Origin: Gambelia wislizenii
Lineage: Eukaryota > Chordata > Lepidosauria > Squamata > Crotaphytidae
Length of the DNA: 64,000 nucleotides
Assembly (NCBI GenBank): GCA_030847615.1
Contig: JAUMIR010000004.1
Coordinates: 225,784,501 to 225,848,500, forward strand
Direction of reading: 5' to 3'
Below, piece after piece: positions 24,045 through 36,454 of this stretch; the first letter of the stretch is position 1, and every line of letters begins with the position of its first letter. The notes beneath the pieces were generated by a model, which made no database searches, was not told where the DNA came from, and worked only from the letters and a program-made list of their open reading frames with translations. The position numbers and the translations under genes are program-made.

Positions 24045-24270
24045 AAATAAATATATGTGAAGTCAAAGGTTTTCATGGCCGGCATCCATAGATTTTCCTT
24101 GGGTTTTTTCCCGGGCTGTGAGGCTATGTTCTGGAAGAGTTTATTTCGGACGCTTTGCCATTCTCTGAAGATGCCAGCCACAGATGCAGGTGAAACGTCA
24201 GAAATAAACTCTTCCAGAACACAGCCTCACAGCCCGGAAAACCCCCCAAGGAAAAGCTATAAATAAATAT
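24045..24270 (+). mobile_element. Compact Penelope-like terminal element
   Basis: A direct repeat AAATAAATATA (24045 and 24261) brackets about 205 bp. Inverted arms (about 24083-24147 and 24204-24256; gctgtgaggctatgttctgg pairs with its complement) surround a loop with a hammerhead-like core. The left edge (tgaagtcaaaggttttc) matches the left edge of the larger element at 38298. The Penelope assignment is from memory of vertebrate Penelope-like repeats. The TSD is low-complexity and so less certain. Confidence 0.55.
24161..24203 (+). ncRNA. Hammerhead-ribozyme-like motif (Penelope type)
   Basis: The core is CTGAAGA (24165-24171), a stem II hairpin GCCAGC/GCAGGT (24173-24178 with 24186-24191, one A-A mismatch, one wobble), then GAAAC (24192-24196) and GTC, with predicted cleavage after C24199. 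Stem I pairs TTCT (24161-24164) with AGAA (24200-24203). Stem III would be only AC/GU with no loop, but ACGU is self-complementary, so a dimer could form it. Minimal hammerheads in Penelope-like elements are established. Activity here is inferred. Confidence 0.5.
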
Positions 24271-24520
24271 AGCTTTGATATATCAAAATTCTGTTATCAA
24301 ATAAATATTTTTTAGAGGCATGTATTTTATTCATTTATTTCATGCAATATTTGACCATTACTGAGAAGAGAAAGAGCATGAAGTGAACATTTTAAAACAG
24401 TGCAATTTTTTTTTCTAAGTTGAACAGAAAAGATGACCTGATGTAATGCATCTTGTAAAGTATTGATATTGCAAGGTTGGTTGACTTAGTAGTTTGTGTT
24501 GGTTATTTATTTTTGAAAGC

Positions 24521-24825
24521 ACAGGTTGAGCCTCCCTTATCTGGAATTCCAAAATATTCCATAATCCAAAATGTCTACATGGGTGGCTGAGAAAGCAACA
24601 CCTTTGCTTTCTGATGGTTCAGTGTGCACAAAATTATTAAAACTATTGTGTATAAAATTACTTTCAGGCTATACATATAAGTATATAGGAAACATAAATG
24701 AATTTCATATTTAGATTTGGGTCCCATCTCATTAAGTATATGCAAGTATTCCAAAATCCAAAATATTTCAAAATCCAAAATAACTCTGGTCCCAAACATT
24801 TCAGATAAAGGAAATTCATCCTGTA
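24521..24825. mobile_element. Tigger-like MITE, second type
   Basis: It begins acaggttgagcctcccttat and ends with the complement-like 'ataaaggaaattcatcctgta'. Subterminal 'ccaaaatccaaaatatttc' pairs with 'ggaattccaaaatattcc'. It resembles the short pogo elements with CAGGTTGAG ends known in vertebrates. Confidence 0.65.
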
Positions 24826-25172
24826 TCTTTTATTTGGAGATAGATAGGGTTGAGCAGTAGTAGTAATTTTAAGTAGTACATTTTCCCAGTATCAAGAAAG
24901 AAAAAAGAAGTTGCCATGTTTTTATTTTTTGTTTAAGAAACTTAAATTTGGAAGGTATCCCAAGGGTCATCTACTCCAAACCCCTTCCCCTGCCAGTGCA
25001 TGAATCCACTGCTGAAGGACCCCCAACGGAGATTGCCATGTTGCGTTCACATCGTAAATATATAGGAAATGTCTGTGAGAAGTATGTTTACTGCTTTCAC
25101 AAATACTGGCACCTACCTGTCTTAATTTTAAGAAATATCCTTAGAAAAGCATTCCCTTTTTCTTGAGATTAG

Positions 25173-25369
25173 AGACCTTTTCACACCACACAATTTGTAG
25201 TGCTGTCATGGGTCCATCATATGGAATCATGGGATTTGAATTTTAGGGACAGGCATTTGGAATTCTCATCCAAACAGCTCTAGCCTCAGCAAACTACAAA
25301 TTTGATAATTCTGTAGGATACAGGCATGGGAGTTACAGTGTTATAACTGTGTACTGTGAAAAGGCCCCA
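25173..25369. mobile_element. hAT-like foldback MITE
   Basis: The left end gaccttttcacaccacac pairs with the right end actgtgaaaaggcccc. The interior carries paired 'gggatttgaattttag' and 'aaactacaaattt' arms. Confidence 0.65.
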
Positions 25370-26077
25370 TGATTTGAGAGTTTAGTGTAGTCATTTTTAA
25401 TTCAGTCCATGGGCACAACCCACTGTTTTTAGTGGCTTTGGCTGTGAAGCTTCTTTGTGTTTTATACATTCCCTTGTTGTCACTGTTTCCATAAAGCTGC
25501 ATTTTGACAAACAAGAACCATATGTAAGAAAAGAAAGTACAATTTTTCTCAGCCTTTCTGCCAGTTTTAATCTGTTAGAACAAATCTGTTTCTTTTTTTC
25601 AGGGTGTTAAGCCCTGCAGCTTCTCTTCCTGGGCACACCTGCCAACATTTTAATCTATAAATAAGGAGCCTTGTGGAAGAAAAATAAGACACACCTCCCA
25701 ATTCCATTGAAATCTGCTGGAACATAGAGCTTATTTTGGCAAATGTTAAGGAGGAAAATGAAACAAAAAAACCCCCACCCTTACAACACTAAGCAAATGA
25801 AATGGAAGGGCTGCCTTTCCGAAACAGGAAAAGTTGATATGAGCACAGTCTGAGCAATTTTGTTTACAGGTTGATGGTGCACCTTGCTAAACAACAAGAC
25901 TGAAGGAAAATCATACTAATCGACTGTATTCTTCCAAAACAGAGCTTGCTTTCTTTTTCTTTTTTTCTTGCTGTTGTATTTACTTAACAATAGATCCAGA
26001 AGCATTCTGCCTTACCATATTTATTCATCTGTTATTTTAAAAAGCTATTTATTTCCTCTTTGCTCCTGGGGCCTAGA
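25370..26077. other. Unannotated AT-rich stretch
   Basis: Short homopolymer runs only. Nothing was recognised. Confidence 0.5.
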
Positions 26078-26724
26078 CTAGGGGCCTGTCTATACGAGGG
26101 GGAAAATGTGGATTGATGTGCACTAACACAAATTCGAAGCAGCTTCTATTTGTCTTAATGGTTTTCTGGCACAGTTGCAGACATGCGAAGCTATTTGCTT
26201 TTGCTGTCCCAACAGGCATGCCTACGAATCAAGATGGTGGCTGCAAGTGAATTACTTGCATTTTTATCGTTGCCAGTTGCTGCTGCCAAACCATTTTTTT
26301 AATATAAAAAAGGCATAGCAAAGGCGTGAAAGTGCGATATTCCACCTAAATACATTTTTAAAAAGAAAAGAAAAAGGCTGTTTCATCACCTGAGTGCTCG
26401 CTAAAGCGAAAATCCAGTATAGCAGTTCCAGCTGCTTTCCTTGTTTGCAAGCTCCACCCTGACCCATATCTGACCAATCAGCTTCTGCTTCTATCGCAAA
26501 TGTGAATGAATGTGAATCCAATTGTCCAAATGAGTGGAAATGTGTATTCTCTACAGAGCTTTTTAAAAAATATGGGAAAAGCTGCAAAAGCTTACCCAGC
26601 AGACTTTACAGTGGATCCCCCCCCCCTTCTGAATACTGCGATCTTATGCGGAATGCTATTAGGACAGGTAGGATTCCAAGCAAATTTTATGAGGATTATT
26701 TTGACAGTAAAGACAACCCCCTAG
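26078..26724. mobile_element. N2 family non-autonomous DNA transposon
   Basis: The inverted ends are CTAGGGGCCTGTCTATAC at the left and gtaaagacaaccccctag at the right. It is the best-bounded N2 copy, in the reverse orientation to 15158-15812. Open frames such as 26502-26735 are incidental. Confidence 0.75.
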
Positions 26725-26926
26725 AACAGATGTGATATTTCCATTCTGTGAGCCATGTCTGTAACATGACATGATGTTGGACTTCTTCCCTTTCTCTCCA
26801 CAGGTAACCCTTCCTTCCTTTTCTGTGTTATCATTATTACCAGCCCATGTTATGGGGTTGAACCAGCATGAAGGGAAGATTCTTCCTAGTCACACACTTC
26901 TTGGCAAACAAAAGGTTATCAGACCT

Positions 26927-27446
26927 GAGGCATGTCTACACCAGCCAGAATACACTGCCTTCTGGCCAGTGTATTCTGACCCCATAGCTGGCCCATTTCC
27001 CCCATTACCGAGATGAAACATGCAGAAATCTGCATGTGTACACTGGCCAGGGCACCTCCTGTCCTGTCATGCGTCATGCCCTCTGAAGCCAGGAAGGCGA
27101 CCCTCAGCATGTGATCAAGGCTGGTCACATAGAGGGGTCTCCTTTTTGCCACAGAGTGATTTCAGCGGTGTCAGTGTCAGCATCGGGCTATAGAGGCTGT
27201 CATGCAGGTACAGACCCTGTATTCTTGCGTCAGACCCAACTGGGTTTTCTTGCATAATGCAGGTTTTCCCAGGTGTTAATCTAAAACATTTTAAATGTAT
27301 TTCCCCCAGTTTCCCCCACCTTTGCCTCAAGTGTTGTCAGGACTGCCTGGAGGCAAAATGGGGCAAGAGCCCTGCATTGTTTGGACTGCAGGGCTCCAAT
27401 ATGGGGGGAAGCTGGGGTAGATTGCCCATCTAGACAAGTTCTTGGT
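26927..27446. mobile_element. N1 family non-autonomous DNA transposon
   Basis: Reverse of the 14072 copy. The ends are gaggcatgtctacaccagcc and gcccatctagacaagttc. It contains 'ctcagcatgtgatcaagg' and 'ggactgcagggctcc'. It is only about 200 bp from an N2 copy. Confidence 0.7.
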
Positions 27447-28980
27447 CTGAAATGTAGCAGAAGGGCTGCTGTACACTGCTGTAGCTGTGGTTAAGAGAAT
27501 AAAAGGATTAGGGAGACAAAGGAGGAGTTCTGCTGAGATCAGAACTGATTCTCACAGGGAGCAGTATTTCTGTTCTAGATAGGTACTCCCCCCCCCATAT
27601 TTCCCGACCATCCCATCGTTTTCATAGAAATGTCCATTTTGTCCCATTTTTGGAAGCGTGCTAGCTAAAACTTCTGTGGAAACACCAAGCAGATTCAAAT
27701 AGTGTAAATTAGCATGGAAAGCAAAACTAGCCAGAAACTCCTGCCCAAACACAGAGAAACACATGTATGTGGAGCACTCTCACCATTCCCGCCAAATACC
27801 CGAGGTAGCAGAAGCAGGGGTGCAAGTAGCAGAGAGCGGGCCCTTGCCCCACAGTTGCTGTTGGTGGGCAGACCAGTGCTTGCCTCTCTTTATATAGGGT
27901 AAGGAGGCCCTCCGTCTGACTCATCATCCTCCCCAACTGGCATTGAACTGTGAACCTCTCTTTCTCTTTCCGTTACACAAACACACTGACCTTTTGTGTT
28001 ACTCATTTCCTTCCTCTAATTTCTCACCTTTTTGTCATTGATCGGAGATGAACTTTGTTTTGGGGGAGGGTTGGAAGTAGCTTTTCTGGAGCATGCTTTG
28101 GTTGTGTTAGTGTTTTGGTGGATTGTGTAGCTGTCTTTTCTTTGAATTTTTTTTTAGGCAGTTATACCCCGCTCTTAAGCCACGAAGGCTCTTGGAGTGG
28201 CCTTCAAATTGTTAAGGAATAGCACCTATACATCTATACTGCTTTTATAGTTTTGCTTCTCCCCTGGGGAGTGTGTGTGTTGATCCCCTTTTGTTGTGGC
28301 TGTCAATTTCTTTTTCCTCCTTCCATCTTTTAAAAGCTTTTGAGGAGCTGTGTGTGTGTGTGGGGGGGGAGGGAGCTGCTGCGTGGTTTGTGTATGTGTT
28401 ATGATGGTGTTCATCCCCACTTTTGTTTCATTGGCTTCAGTTCCTTGTTGTTTTCTGTTGCCTGTTATAGTCTGGGACTGTGTCTTGGTGGGCTACTTGT
28501 GGAGTGCGTATCTCTGGTTGGTGTCATTATTCCTGGTGGGTGTGCACATGTGTGTTTGAGATGCTGCTTTTGGGAACTGGCGGTATATGTGGAGCTGCTG
28601 TGTGCGCGCAGGCATTGGCTGGGTTGATCATCCTCGTGCGAGGGGTGAAGTGAGAGCAGGCACTTTTTAGCACTCCATTCTGTTTTTATGAGAGCCAGGT
28701 GTATGCGTTTGTGTGTTGCATGTGAGCATTTGCCTGCTGTTTGTGGTTGTGTTCTTGTTTTCTTTTTGTGTCTGTTGCTTGATGTTGGCTGCTTGTTGTG
28801 CCTGTTTATTGTTGTGGCGCTCGTGTGGGGAGGGGTGAAAGGGAAAGGAGGCTTCTCGTGCTGCCCTGGCCCTGCTCTGTGTATGGTCTCTCCTTTCCTG
28901 TTTTCGGAGGTTTGCTCTTTTCAAATGACTGATGGATGCTCTGTGTATGGTCTATTGGTGGGAAGGTTTTCTCCTTCTGG
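27447..28980. other. Unannotated, partly G/T-rich DNA
   Basis: 28150-28220 looks like a decayed LINE/SINE tail (ttataccccgctcttaagcc). From 28260 to 28980 the + strand is G/T-rich with TG runs at 28266-28280 and 28350-28362. Open frames there (for example 28688-29080) are low-complexity and not convincing. Confidence 0.45.
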
Positions 28981-29142
28981 GCTGCCAGTAGTATGGCTGC
29001 CACCTTTTGGGTCTGTTTTTTTGGTGGGAGCGCCATGTTGTGGTCAGCCTGTTGTAGCAGCTGCCATTTTGGGAGTTTAGCTTTTGGCAGGAGTGCTATT
29101 TTGTGGGGTTGCTAGTTGTTTTGGCCTCCATTTTGGTTTTTG
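28981..29142. repeat. Short tandem repeat of about 64 bp
   Basis: Two and a half units built around 'gctgccattttgggag' and 'ggtgggagcgccatgttgtgg' / 'ggcaggagtgctattttgtgg'. It runs directly into the 5S-derived array. Confidence 0.55.
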
Positions 29143-29144
29143 GA

Positions 29145-30285
29145 TTTGGGCTAAGCAGGGTCAGCACTGCTTGGTATTTGGATGGTAGACTGCCAGCAGC
29201 ACCCTGCCTTAGCATTTTGTGGCATTTTTCTTATTGTTCCTATTTTAGGGTTTTTATTCAAATACATTATAATTTCCTGAAGGCAACAGATCACATCTGA
29301 TCTTGGGAGCTAAGCAGGGTCAGCACAGGTTGGTACTTGGATGGGAGACAGCCATCAAGATCCTGCCTTAGCATTTTGAGGAATTGTTTTCTTATTTTGT
29401 TTATTGTTCCTGTTTCAGTTTTTTTTATTATTCTAGTACATTATACAGTTGTCCCTCCACATTCGCGGGGGTTAGGTTCTTGAGACCCCCGCGAATGTGG
29501 AAAAACCACGAATAACAGATGCTGCTCCTGCAGGGGCCCCCCCAGAGGGAGGGAGGCAGCGGGAGGGTGTCTGGCCAGCCTGGCTGGCCTCTCCATGGCC
29601 TTTCTGAGGGGATTCCAGGCCTTAGAAGCCTGGGAGCCCGCTGGGGAAGGCAGCGTGTGGGTGGGGAGGAGGCTGCGCTGCCTCTCCCCGGCCTTTCTCA
29701 GCGGACTCCGGGGCTTTGGAGCCCTGGACCCCGCTGAGAAAGGCCAGAGAAGGCAGCGTGTGGGCTGGGAGGGAAGGTGCCTTGCCTCTCCCCGGCCTTC
29801 CTGAGGGGACTCCGGGTCTTAGAAGCCTCAGGAAGGCTGGGGAAGGCGGAGGGAGGGAGGGAGAGAGGCTGCCCACCCCCCACCCCCCGCCTTCCTCAGC
29901 GGACTCCAGGACTTTGAAGCCCCAGAGCCGCCTCTGGAAGGCCAGTGAAGGCGCAGGCAGGAGGTTGCCGTGCCTCTCACCAGCCTTCCCTAAGTGGCTG
30001 GGGCTAAACCGCGAATAATCAAAACCGCGAGTGTGAAAGCTGCAAATGTGAAGGGGCAACTGTAATTCCCTGAACTCACCAGCTCATGCCTGATTTTGGA
30101 AACTAGGTGGAGTTAGCGCTGGTTGGTGCTTGGATGGGAGACTGCCAGCAAGATTCTGCCTAAGCAGTCTGAGGAGCTTTTCATATCTCACTTTGTTGTT
30201 CCAAGTCCTGGGTTTTATTCTAATACATTAAGATTCCCTTAGGCACCAGATCACATCAGATCTACGAAGCTGAGCAGGGTTAGGC
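29145..30285 (+). repeat. Tandem array of 5S rRNA-derived units
   Basis: Four degenerate units (about 29145-29215, 29287-29375, 30076-30165 and 30245-30285) resemble 5S rRNA from about nucleotide 30 to 90. They carry box-A-like AGCTAAGCAGGGTCAG and box-C-like TACTTGGATGGGAGAC, best in unit 2. Unit spacing is about 159, 173 (after subtracting the Tigger insertion) and 168 bp, with a shared T-rich spacer ending 'acattataatttcc…aggc'. The 5' and 3' ends of 5S are missing or unrecognisable, so these are not functional 5S genes. Either a SINE3-like repeat or a decayed 5S locus would fit. Confidence 0.65.
29444..30064. mobile_element. Tigger-like element carrying a GC-rich minisatellite
   Basis: The ends are TACAGTTGTCCCTCCACATT and tgtgaaggggcaactgta. 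It is inserted within the spacer of the 5S-derived array. The interior holds about four units of 93-103 bp, each with a ggcctttctgagggga-like core (29598, 29691, 29794, 29889). Open frames across it on both strands are by-products of the repeat. Confidence 0.75.
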
Positions 30286-32424
30286 TCTTATTATTATTAT
30301 TGTTATTATTATCACCATCATTGCTGGCCACATCCAAATGAATAAAACTTTTGCTATTGTCTTACTTTTTCATGAATACGAAATATTACATCACCCCATC
30401 CCATTTTTGCCATCCAATGTTCCATTTTTGTCTCAAGGAAATATGGTCAGCCTAGTTCTAGGAACAAAACCTGGAGTGACTCTTGATGGGTGGAGAAGAT
30501 TAGAAGAAGACAACCTTTCTCTCAGTGATAAATTCAGGAATTATTGTAGGAATTAGCAGTTTGAAGCTCCTTGGATCCAGAAAAAATCTTCATTACAATC
30601 TTGTACTGTAGATTAAAATACAGTTCATTACTCAGTGCTTGCTTTTTATTGAATATAGTTTCTATTACTTAAAATAGAGGCTGCTTCTGGCATTAGAGCC
30701 ATTCTGATTGATAGGAGGATAGGGTTAACATCACATATTTTTTGGTCATTATAGGTTTTGGGGATTTAAATTCCCCCCCCACCAGACCTCAAGAAAGTAA
30801 GATACAGTATTTGCATTCCCTTTGTCTTCTCTCTCATGCAGTTAAAATTGTAACACTTTTGGTAACTTACATTATTGGTTTTGCATTTTAAGGAATGATA
30901 GGTTTACTTATCATATGGTGAGGAATTTTCATCTGTTCTTTTCCCAATGTCTACTTAAATGTCTAAAGCTCTCTAATCAAGACAAGCTGCATCTCCTGTG
31001 ATCTTTCACTTTTGTATGCCAGTAATGCCTATAGTAGTACAGCTTATATGACCTTTTCTGGCACTCTCATAGCACTTGGAATTTTGTTTATGGCCATGAT
31101 CTAAAGTGGTATTCAGCCTTAGCATACTAAAATACCTCTTGGTTTTCACTCTTTTTGGACCCTTGAACCTCTGAGTTCTGGAACGGTGATTGCCCTCCTG
31201 CACCATAGGCTAAGTTCATAACATCTTGGTATTCACAGTGAAATCCAGATTTAAAACCACAACATTTTACTGCATTTTCAAGTTTACAAAAGAAAGAAAT
31301 GTTAGCAGAACAAGAGAATTAAGGAAAAAGTCAAAAAAGCTGAAGAGAGGAGATGCCATTGGGGTGCACTATCAGAGGGAAGGAAAAAATGAATGCAAAA
31401 CGTGTAGCTCTGTGCGATTATTTGAAAGCAGTTTTTAAAAAAACTAATCATAGTCATCACTAATCTTAAAGGCTTCTGTTGAAAATTTAACTTACTCTCA
31501 ATCAAATACAAAGATGGGAGCAGGTGTTGTAGAAGTTTAGGGTTAGAAGGAGTGTGTCAATTTTGAAGATGTTGCCATAAACGAGGAAAAAAAAGCTTAA
31601 TAGTGACTCCTTTATAGTGATTGTGAGTAGCATATTCCCACCATGCAAGTAACATATCACATGTCAAATGTAACTTTTATTATATATTTTATCAATATAA
31701 GATAGCTTAAATTGAAGTTTTCATTACATAGAATGGTATCTTTTATATATACATCTATATACATGACATTAATTCTCTGTGGTCCTGAAAGTGACCAGTA
31801 AGGTCACCTGCTGCAGTCCCAAACCTATGGTATATCCTTTACATGGAATTAACTTCACCATTTCTGTGGCACTTGTAAGCTCTTTCTTGTGATATCGTCA
31901 CATCACAGAGGTTTTAAAGGATAGATGAATTGCTATGTGCCCTTGAACAGCTTATATGATGTACAATATAAGTTGTTAGAGCAGAGGCAACACCTTTTGA
32001 GGGTCATCTAAGTGTAATATAAATTAACCTTAGCAGAGATAGGACAGTGAGAATGAGAACTGGCTCAGTTTGGGACATTACAACCAGGATGACAAACACC
32101 TTGGCAACTTGCAAGTAAGGATGCCCAGAGCTGGTGCCTTCATCCTGTATTGTGTTGCTTGCCAGTTTTCCGTCTGGTTGCTGGACAAGATGGACCCTTA
32201 AGTGGGATTTTACACAGACAGTTCTTGTGTTCTTGTGCTCTCAGAAAGATAGTGGCCATTGTATAGCTTATTGTTCCTCTTCTATCACCCACTGTATCCA
32301 GCAGGTCTTTAGTTCTTCCACACAACAGGTATGGATGGTTGAAAAGAATGGAATGGGAGATGCAGAAGGTGCAACCTCACCTGGGACCTTGGAAATATTT
32401 AAGGAGATAGATATGCCCTCTAGA
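30286..32424. other. Unannotated AT-rich DNA
   Basis: A (TTA)n microsatellite lies at about 30288-30312. The rest is unique-looking. Frames up to 111 codons (32134-32469) show no domain. Confidence 0.5.
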
Positions 32425-32592
32425 GCAGCCTTTCTCAACATATTCACTTTGGAGGAACCCTTGAAATAATTTTGAAGTCTCAAGTAAACCCTGCATAAAA
32501 ATTATCGTATCAACAACTTAAAAAAGGTCCCCCCCCCAATAACAATCTCTGATAGGAACCTCGGGGTTTCGGGGAATACTGGTTGAGAAACC
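32425..32592. mobile_element. Short TIR element, hAT-like
   Basis: The left cagcctttctcaac and right ggttgagaaaccc ends are inverted, a common vertebrate hAT MITE end type. No clear target duplication was seen. Confidence 0.5.
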
Positions 32593-35500
32593 CATCTCCA
32601 GATACAGGCCTAGCAATTCCGTGCTCAGACCTCATTTTACTACTTGAAGATAGTGAGGCTTGTTTCTTTTCTTGTTTCACATGAGATTTCCTCTACTAGT
32701 GTTTTTGTGCCAGTGTCTCTTGATACAAGAAACAGTTTCTAATAACAGGTAATAATTCTGAAAGTTTTGTTATGGATGTAGACATATAGAACCAAAATCT
32801 AACCAGGAATGCCAAAGGATTCTAAGTTTATCTGGTGGCATATCTAAATAAAACAAATATGTAGGTCCTTTAGAAACCAGAAATCATGGCTGGAATCATA
32901 TGTTTCTTCTTAATGTTTGAATTAGACTCTTATCTTGAAGTTGAGACCAGTAGAACATGGAAGGATCCAGCTTTATGTTTTTAATACATGTGTTTTGAGA
33001 ACATCCATGGAAAATAAGACAGCAGCAAAACCTTAAAAGTCAAGAAACTGAAGAGACCCCTGGTACTTTTTTGTAATCTGCAATTGTGGGCTCACCAGCA
33101 AGTGAGGCTCCACTTAATCCCATAAAATACACGAACCAAATATGTTGGCAAGAAATGGTTGCAACGTTATTGGTTACAGCTGGAGAGGCTTGGCTTAGGT
33201 ATGGGTCTGGATCCATCATTATTCGTCCAGCCTGCTGACTGAAGCCCAACCCCACACCTGGGCTACTCCACAATGACAGCTATGGGAATCCACTGAATGG
33301 TTCCCCTAACACCTGGGATGGGGTGAAGTCATTTGCCTCCAAGCTGGACACAATCCATTTTCCTCCATCCCCAACCTCCCTTACAGAACACTCCAGCCAG
33401 GTTGGGCAGGCACATAAGCCCTACCTCCACCAAACTGGATCAGGGCCCATGCTAAAGCCACCTGAAGTTATGATGAAAGTTACAGTTAAGAACATATGTT
33501 TACACATTCAACACAGCAAAATTAAGGGAGAATGGGTGGGGATGAAGCTCCTAAGCAAACTGAGGGGAGCAAGGGATCCTGAGTTACATAGCCAGGGAGC
33601 AGACCAGTTTCTTGTCCTCCCATGGATCTGCCCAACAGCTGATCTGACAGAACGAGATTGGTTGGTTTTCCCACACTCCCCCACAGGCCACAGAGCCATG
33701 CTGGTTTGCGGGAATGGGAAGGAGGCACCTGACATGTTCCTGCTTGCCCCAAAGAGCTGCACATGCTGCTCCAGATAAGTCAGGAACACTATTCTTACGC
33801 AACTCCTACTTTGATTTCTTACATGAGGTTTAACCTACTGGGGATTTTAATGAGGAACTTTTAAGTTTTATTGTTTCCTGAGGTAGTCCATGACACCCTA
33901 GAGTCTTCCTAAACATTGGGGCTGGACAGGAAATGAAGGACAAGGAACAGATAATCATCAGCCATTGTTCATAGCAACTGAATTTCAACCTTGGCCCTGT
34001 TCAATAGATGAGTAAACTTTTAAAGTAACGTACTTAAATAAGTATTTAAAGTTTCTCAAGCTCATGACTGAAGAATATCCTTCTGTCCTTATCCAAGGAC
34101 ATAGCTGTTAGGCATTAATGTTAGTGGTTTTTACAAGGAAGAGCTTCAAGATTTTGATGCTTTGATTGGGAAAACATAGAATGCATGCAGTTTCCCACCC
34201 ATGCTCTGCAAATGGAAAAAAGGCCTTTGTCTTTGACCTAATAGACTTAAACCAACTCTTTCATGTTTGTGTCAGTTTGGCTTTCTGGAGTTGAGAAGTG
34301 GAGTGCTGGAAAGTTGCATCCAAGACTCAAGTGATTACTATGACTAAGTGAGTTGTTTGGCATATGTCACAATTGTCCTTCACACAAAGGTATGACCATT
34401 TTACATTCATAGACATCTGTGGCTAGTAGCTTGGGAACCTAGACACAGTTCATTTGTGTCATCGTTGAAGAAACACCTTCATTGAAATAATGTTCTGTAT
34501 ACAAATAGCAGGCTCATCCTTGGAGTGTCTTTCTTTTACCAAAATAGCAGCATCCACCCTCAGCATATCATCAGGGTTGCGTGGAGCTCAGGGTCTGCAA
34601 AAGTAGAAATCAGCTTTAGGGAAAACAAACTTGTGGTGGGAAAGCCCCTAATAGTCCCAAGCAAATTAAGCATGTTCAGTGATCATGGTGTGCTGAGTAT
34701 CTTTTGGAGAGTAGAAAGACAGAGAATCACATGAAGTCCACAGGACGTGGTGGAAATGTAAAGAGAATGTTCATGGCTTGGCAACCTGAACAGGAATACT
34801 TGATACTGCAGAAGTGGGCAAGTTCAGTGGGTTTAGGGGGACATTTCCCACTCCTCTAGGACCTTCTGTGGGCCCGCTCTCCAACTGCTGGATGTGCTGC
34901 CATAATTTGGCAGCAGAAATTACCAAAAGGAGACTTTTTTCATCCTGGAGGCTTACAGGAGCATGATCCTTCTTGTTTTCAGAAGAATCTTTCCCCACTC
35001 CCCCCATTGTGGATGGTGTTAGGGGCTTCACAGGCACCAGTAATTGCAAAACAGATAGAGGGCATATTAAGCCTGCAGGTTGTGTGTTGGAATATCCACC
35101 CATGCAATACAACAGCATTCTGTTCCAGGTCCTATTTGTTATACCTTGTTGTGTTACTTCCTGTTAAAAAATCTGCTTTGATGAAGTTTTGTACTAGAGC
35201 TACAAGATATATTCATCTCTGACGATAGCTTTCTTTAATGTTTTGATGGCTGCAAATAAGATGGATGGATTGGACAGAGAAGCTAATGCAGTCAGTGCTC
35301 AGGGTCCTTGCCAGACATTTTTCACAAAGCAGTGCCACTTCCTCTACTAAATGTCATGTGTCTTATGTAAGCATTCTTCAGGAAGCAACATTAACATGGG
35401 GGTAAATGTACAAATATTCAGTGCTGTAAAACATTTTTTTTAAAAACACACACACACGTACAGGGAAAATATCTGAGCTAAGCTGTGTTGGAGGGGGAAA

Positions 35501-36454
35501 GTATCCATTTAGCTTCCTTCTCCTTAGATCTTCAGCCACCTCTTAGGTAATGATTTTCCTTTGGAGCCAATTTTTTTCTGTTAGTACTCAAACATGAGGA
35601 AGTGAGCCATAGGTGTTGTATGTGAAACGAACTGCCAGTACAGTAGGTTTGGAAGGAAGACAAACATGTTAGAAGTGTTAGAAGAACATGTCCAAGGATG
35701 TTTGTTATTCTAATGTGATTAATAGAGGAGGGTGACAGTGAACATTGATTGTTTTTCCTTATGATGAAAGTCCAAATGAATTTCATGTAAAAAAATAAAT
35801 CTTCAACCCTCTGTAGCAACTTAGAGAAACCTTAGCCTGATATCATATGTCAAAACAGTGTATGTTTTCAAAACTCTTTTATGCTTCTTAAGTTTGTGTC
35901 TGTACATGAAAGAATGCAGATAAATCCGCAGGCCTGCTGTAGCTCTCCTGTCCATATGGCAGGACTATGTGTATTCTGTATTTCAAGTAAATTATTTGCC
36001 AAGTTGGGGGGGGGTACCTTAACATTTCTTACAGAGAATGCATATTTGCACATATTTTCCATTAGATTGCATAATTTGTTCTTCTTCTGTTAGTTTTTAT
36101 ATGGAGACAAGAAGGTACACTTAAGTTTCGGCCCCTGACTCCCTGGAAATTCTGTAAAGCTTTACTATGCATTTTACCTGAGATTTTCTATTTACTATCA
36201 AGCCTGTCTTCACACCCATGGGGCTAGATTTTTTTAAAAAAATATTTTAACCTTCACCCAGAGGGACGGGATATTTTAATGCCTCAGGGTCACGCTCCAT
36301 TGCAGAATTCATGCAGAATTAGACTTTACAAGGTAGGCATTTTGCATCATTGTCACTTTAAGAATTGTAAATTATGTTCCTAAGTTTCAGCCACTTACCA
36401 TATAGTTCTTTTTTTTTTAAAAAAAGAAGGGTACTTTGTATTTACTTGCACAAA
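32593..36454. other. Long unannotated stretch
   Basis: 33040-33780 is less AT-rich and has an open frame of 151 codons (33323-33778, +), with frames also open on the minus strand. I recognise neither. A (CA)n run lies at about 35447-35458. No splice-flanked exon stood out. Confidence 0.4.

Noticed and set aside
28340..29080. Cys/Leu-rich frames in the G/T-rich region
   Set aside because: Low-complexity TG-rich sequence produces Cys, Val and Leu codons by chance. No splice sites or domain.
29287..29375. Functional 5S rRNA gene
   Set aside because: Only the central part of 5S is recognisable. The 5' third and 3' end are absent or diverged.
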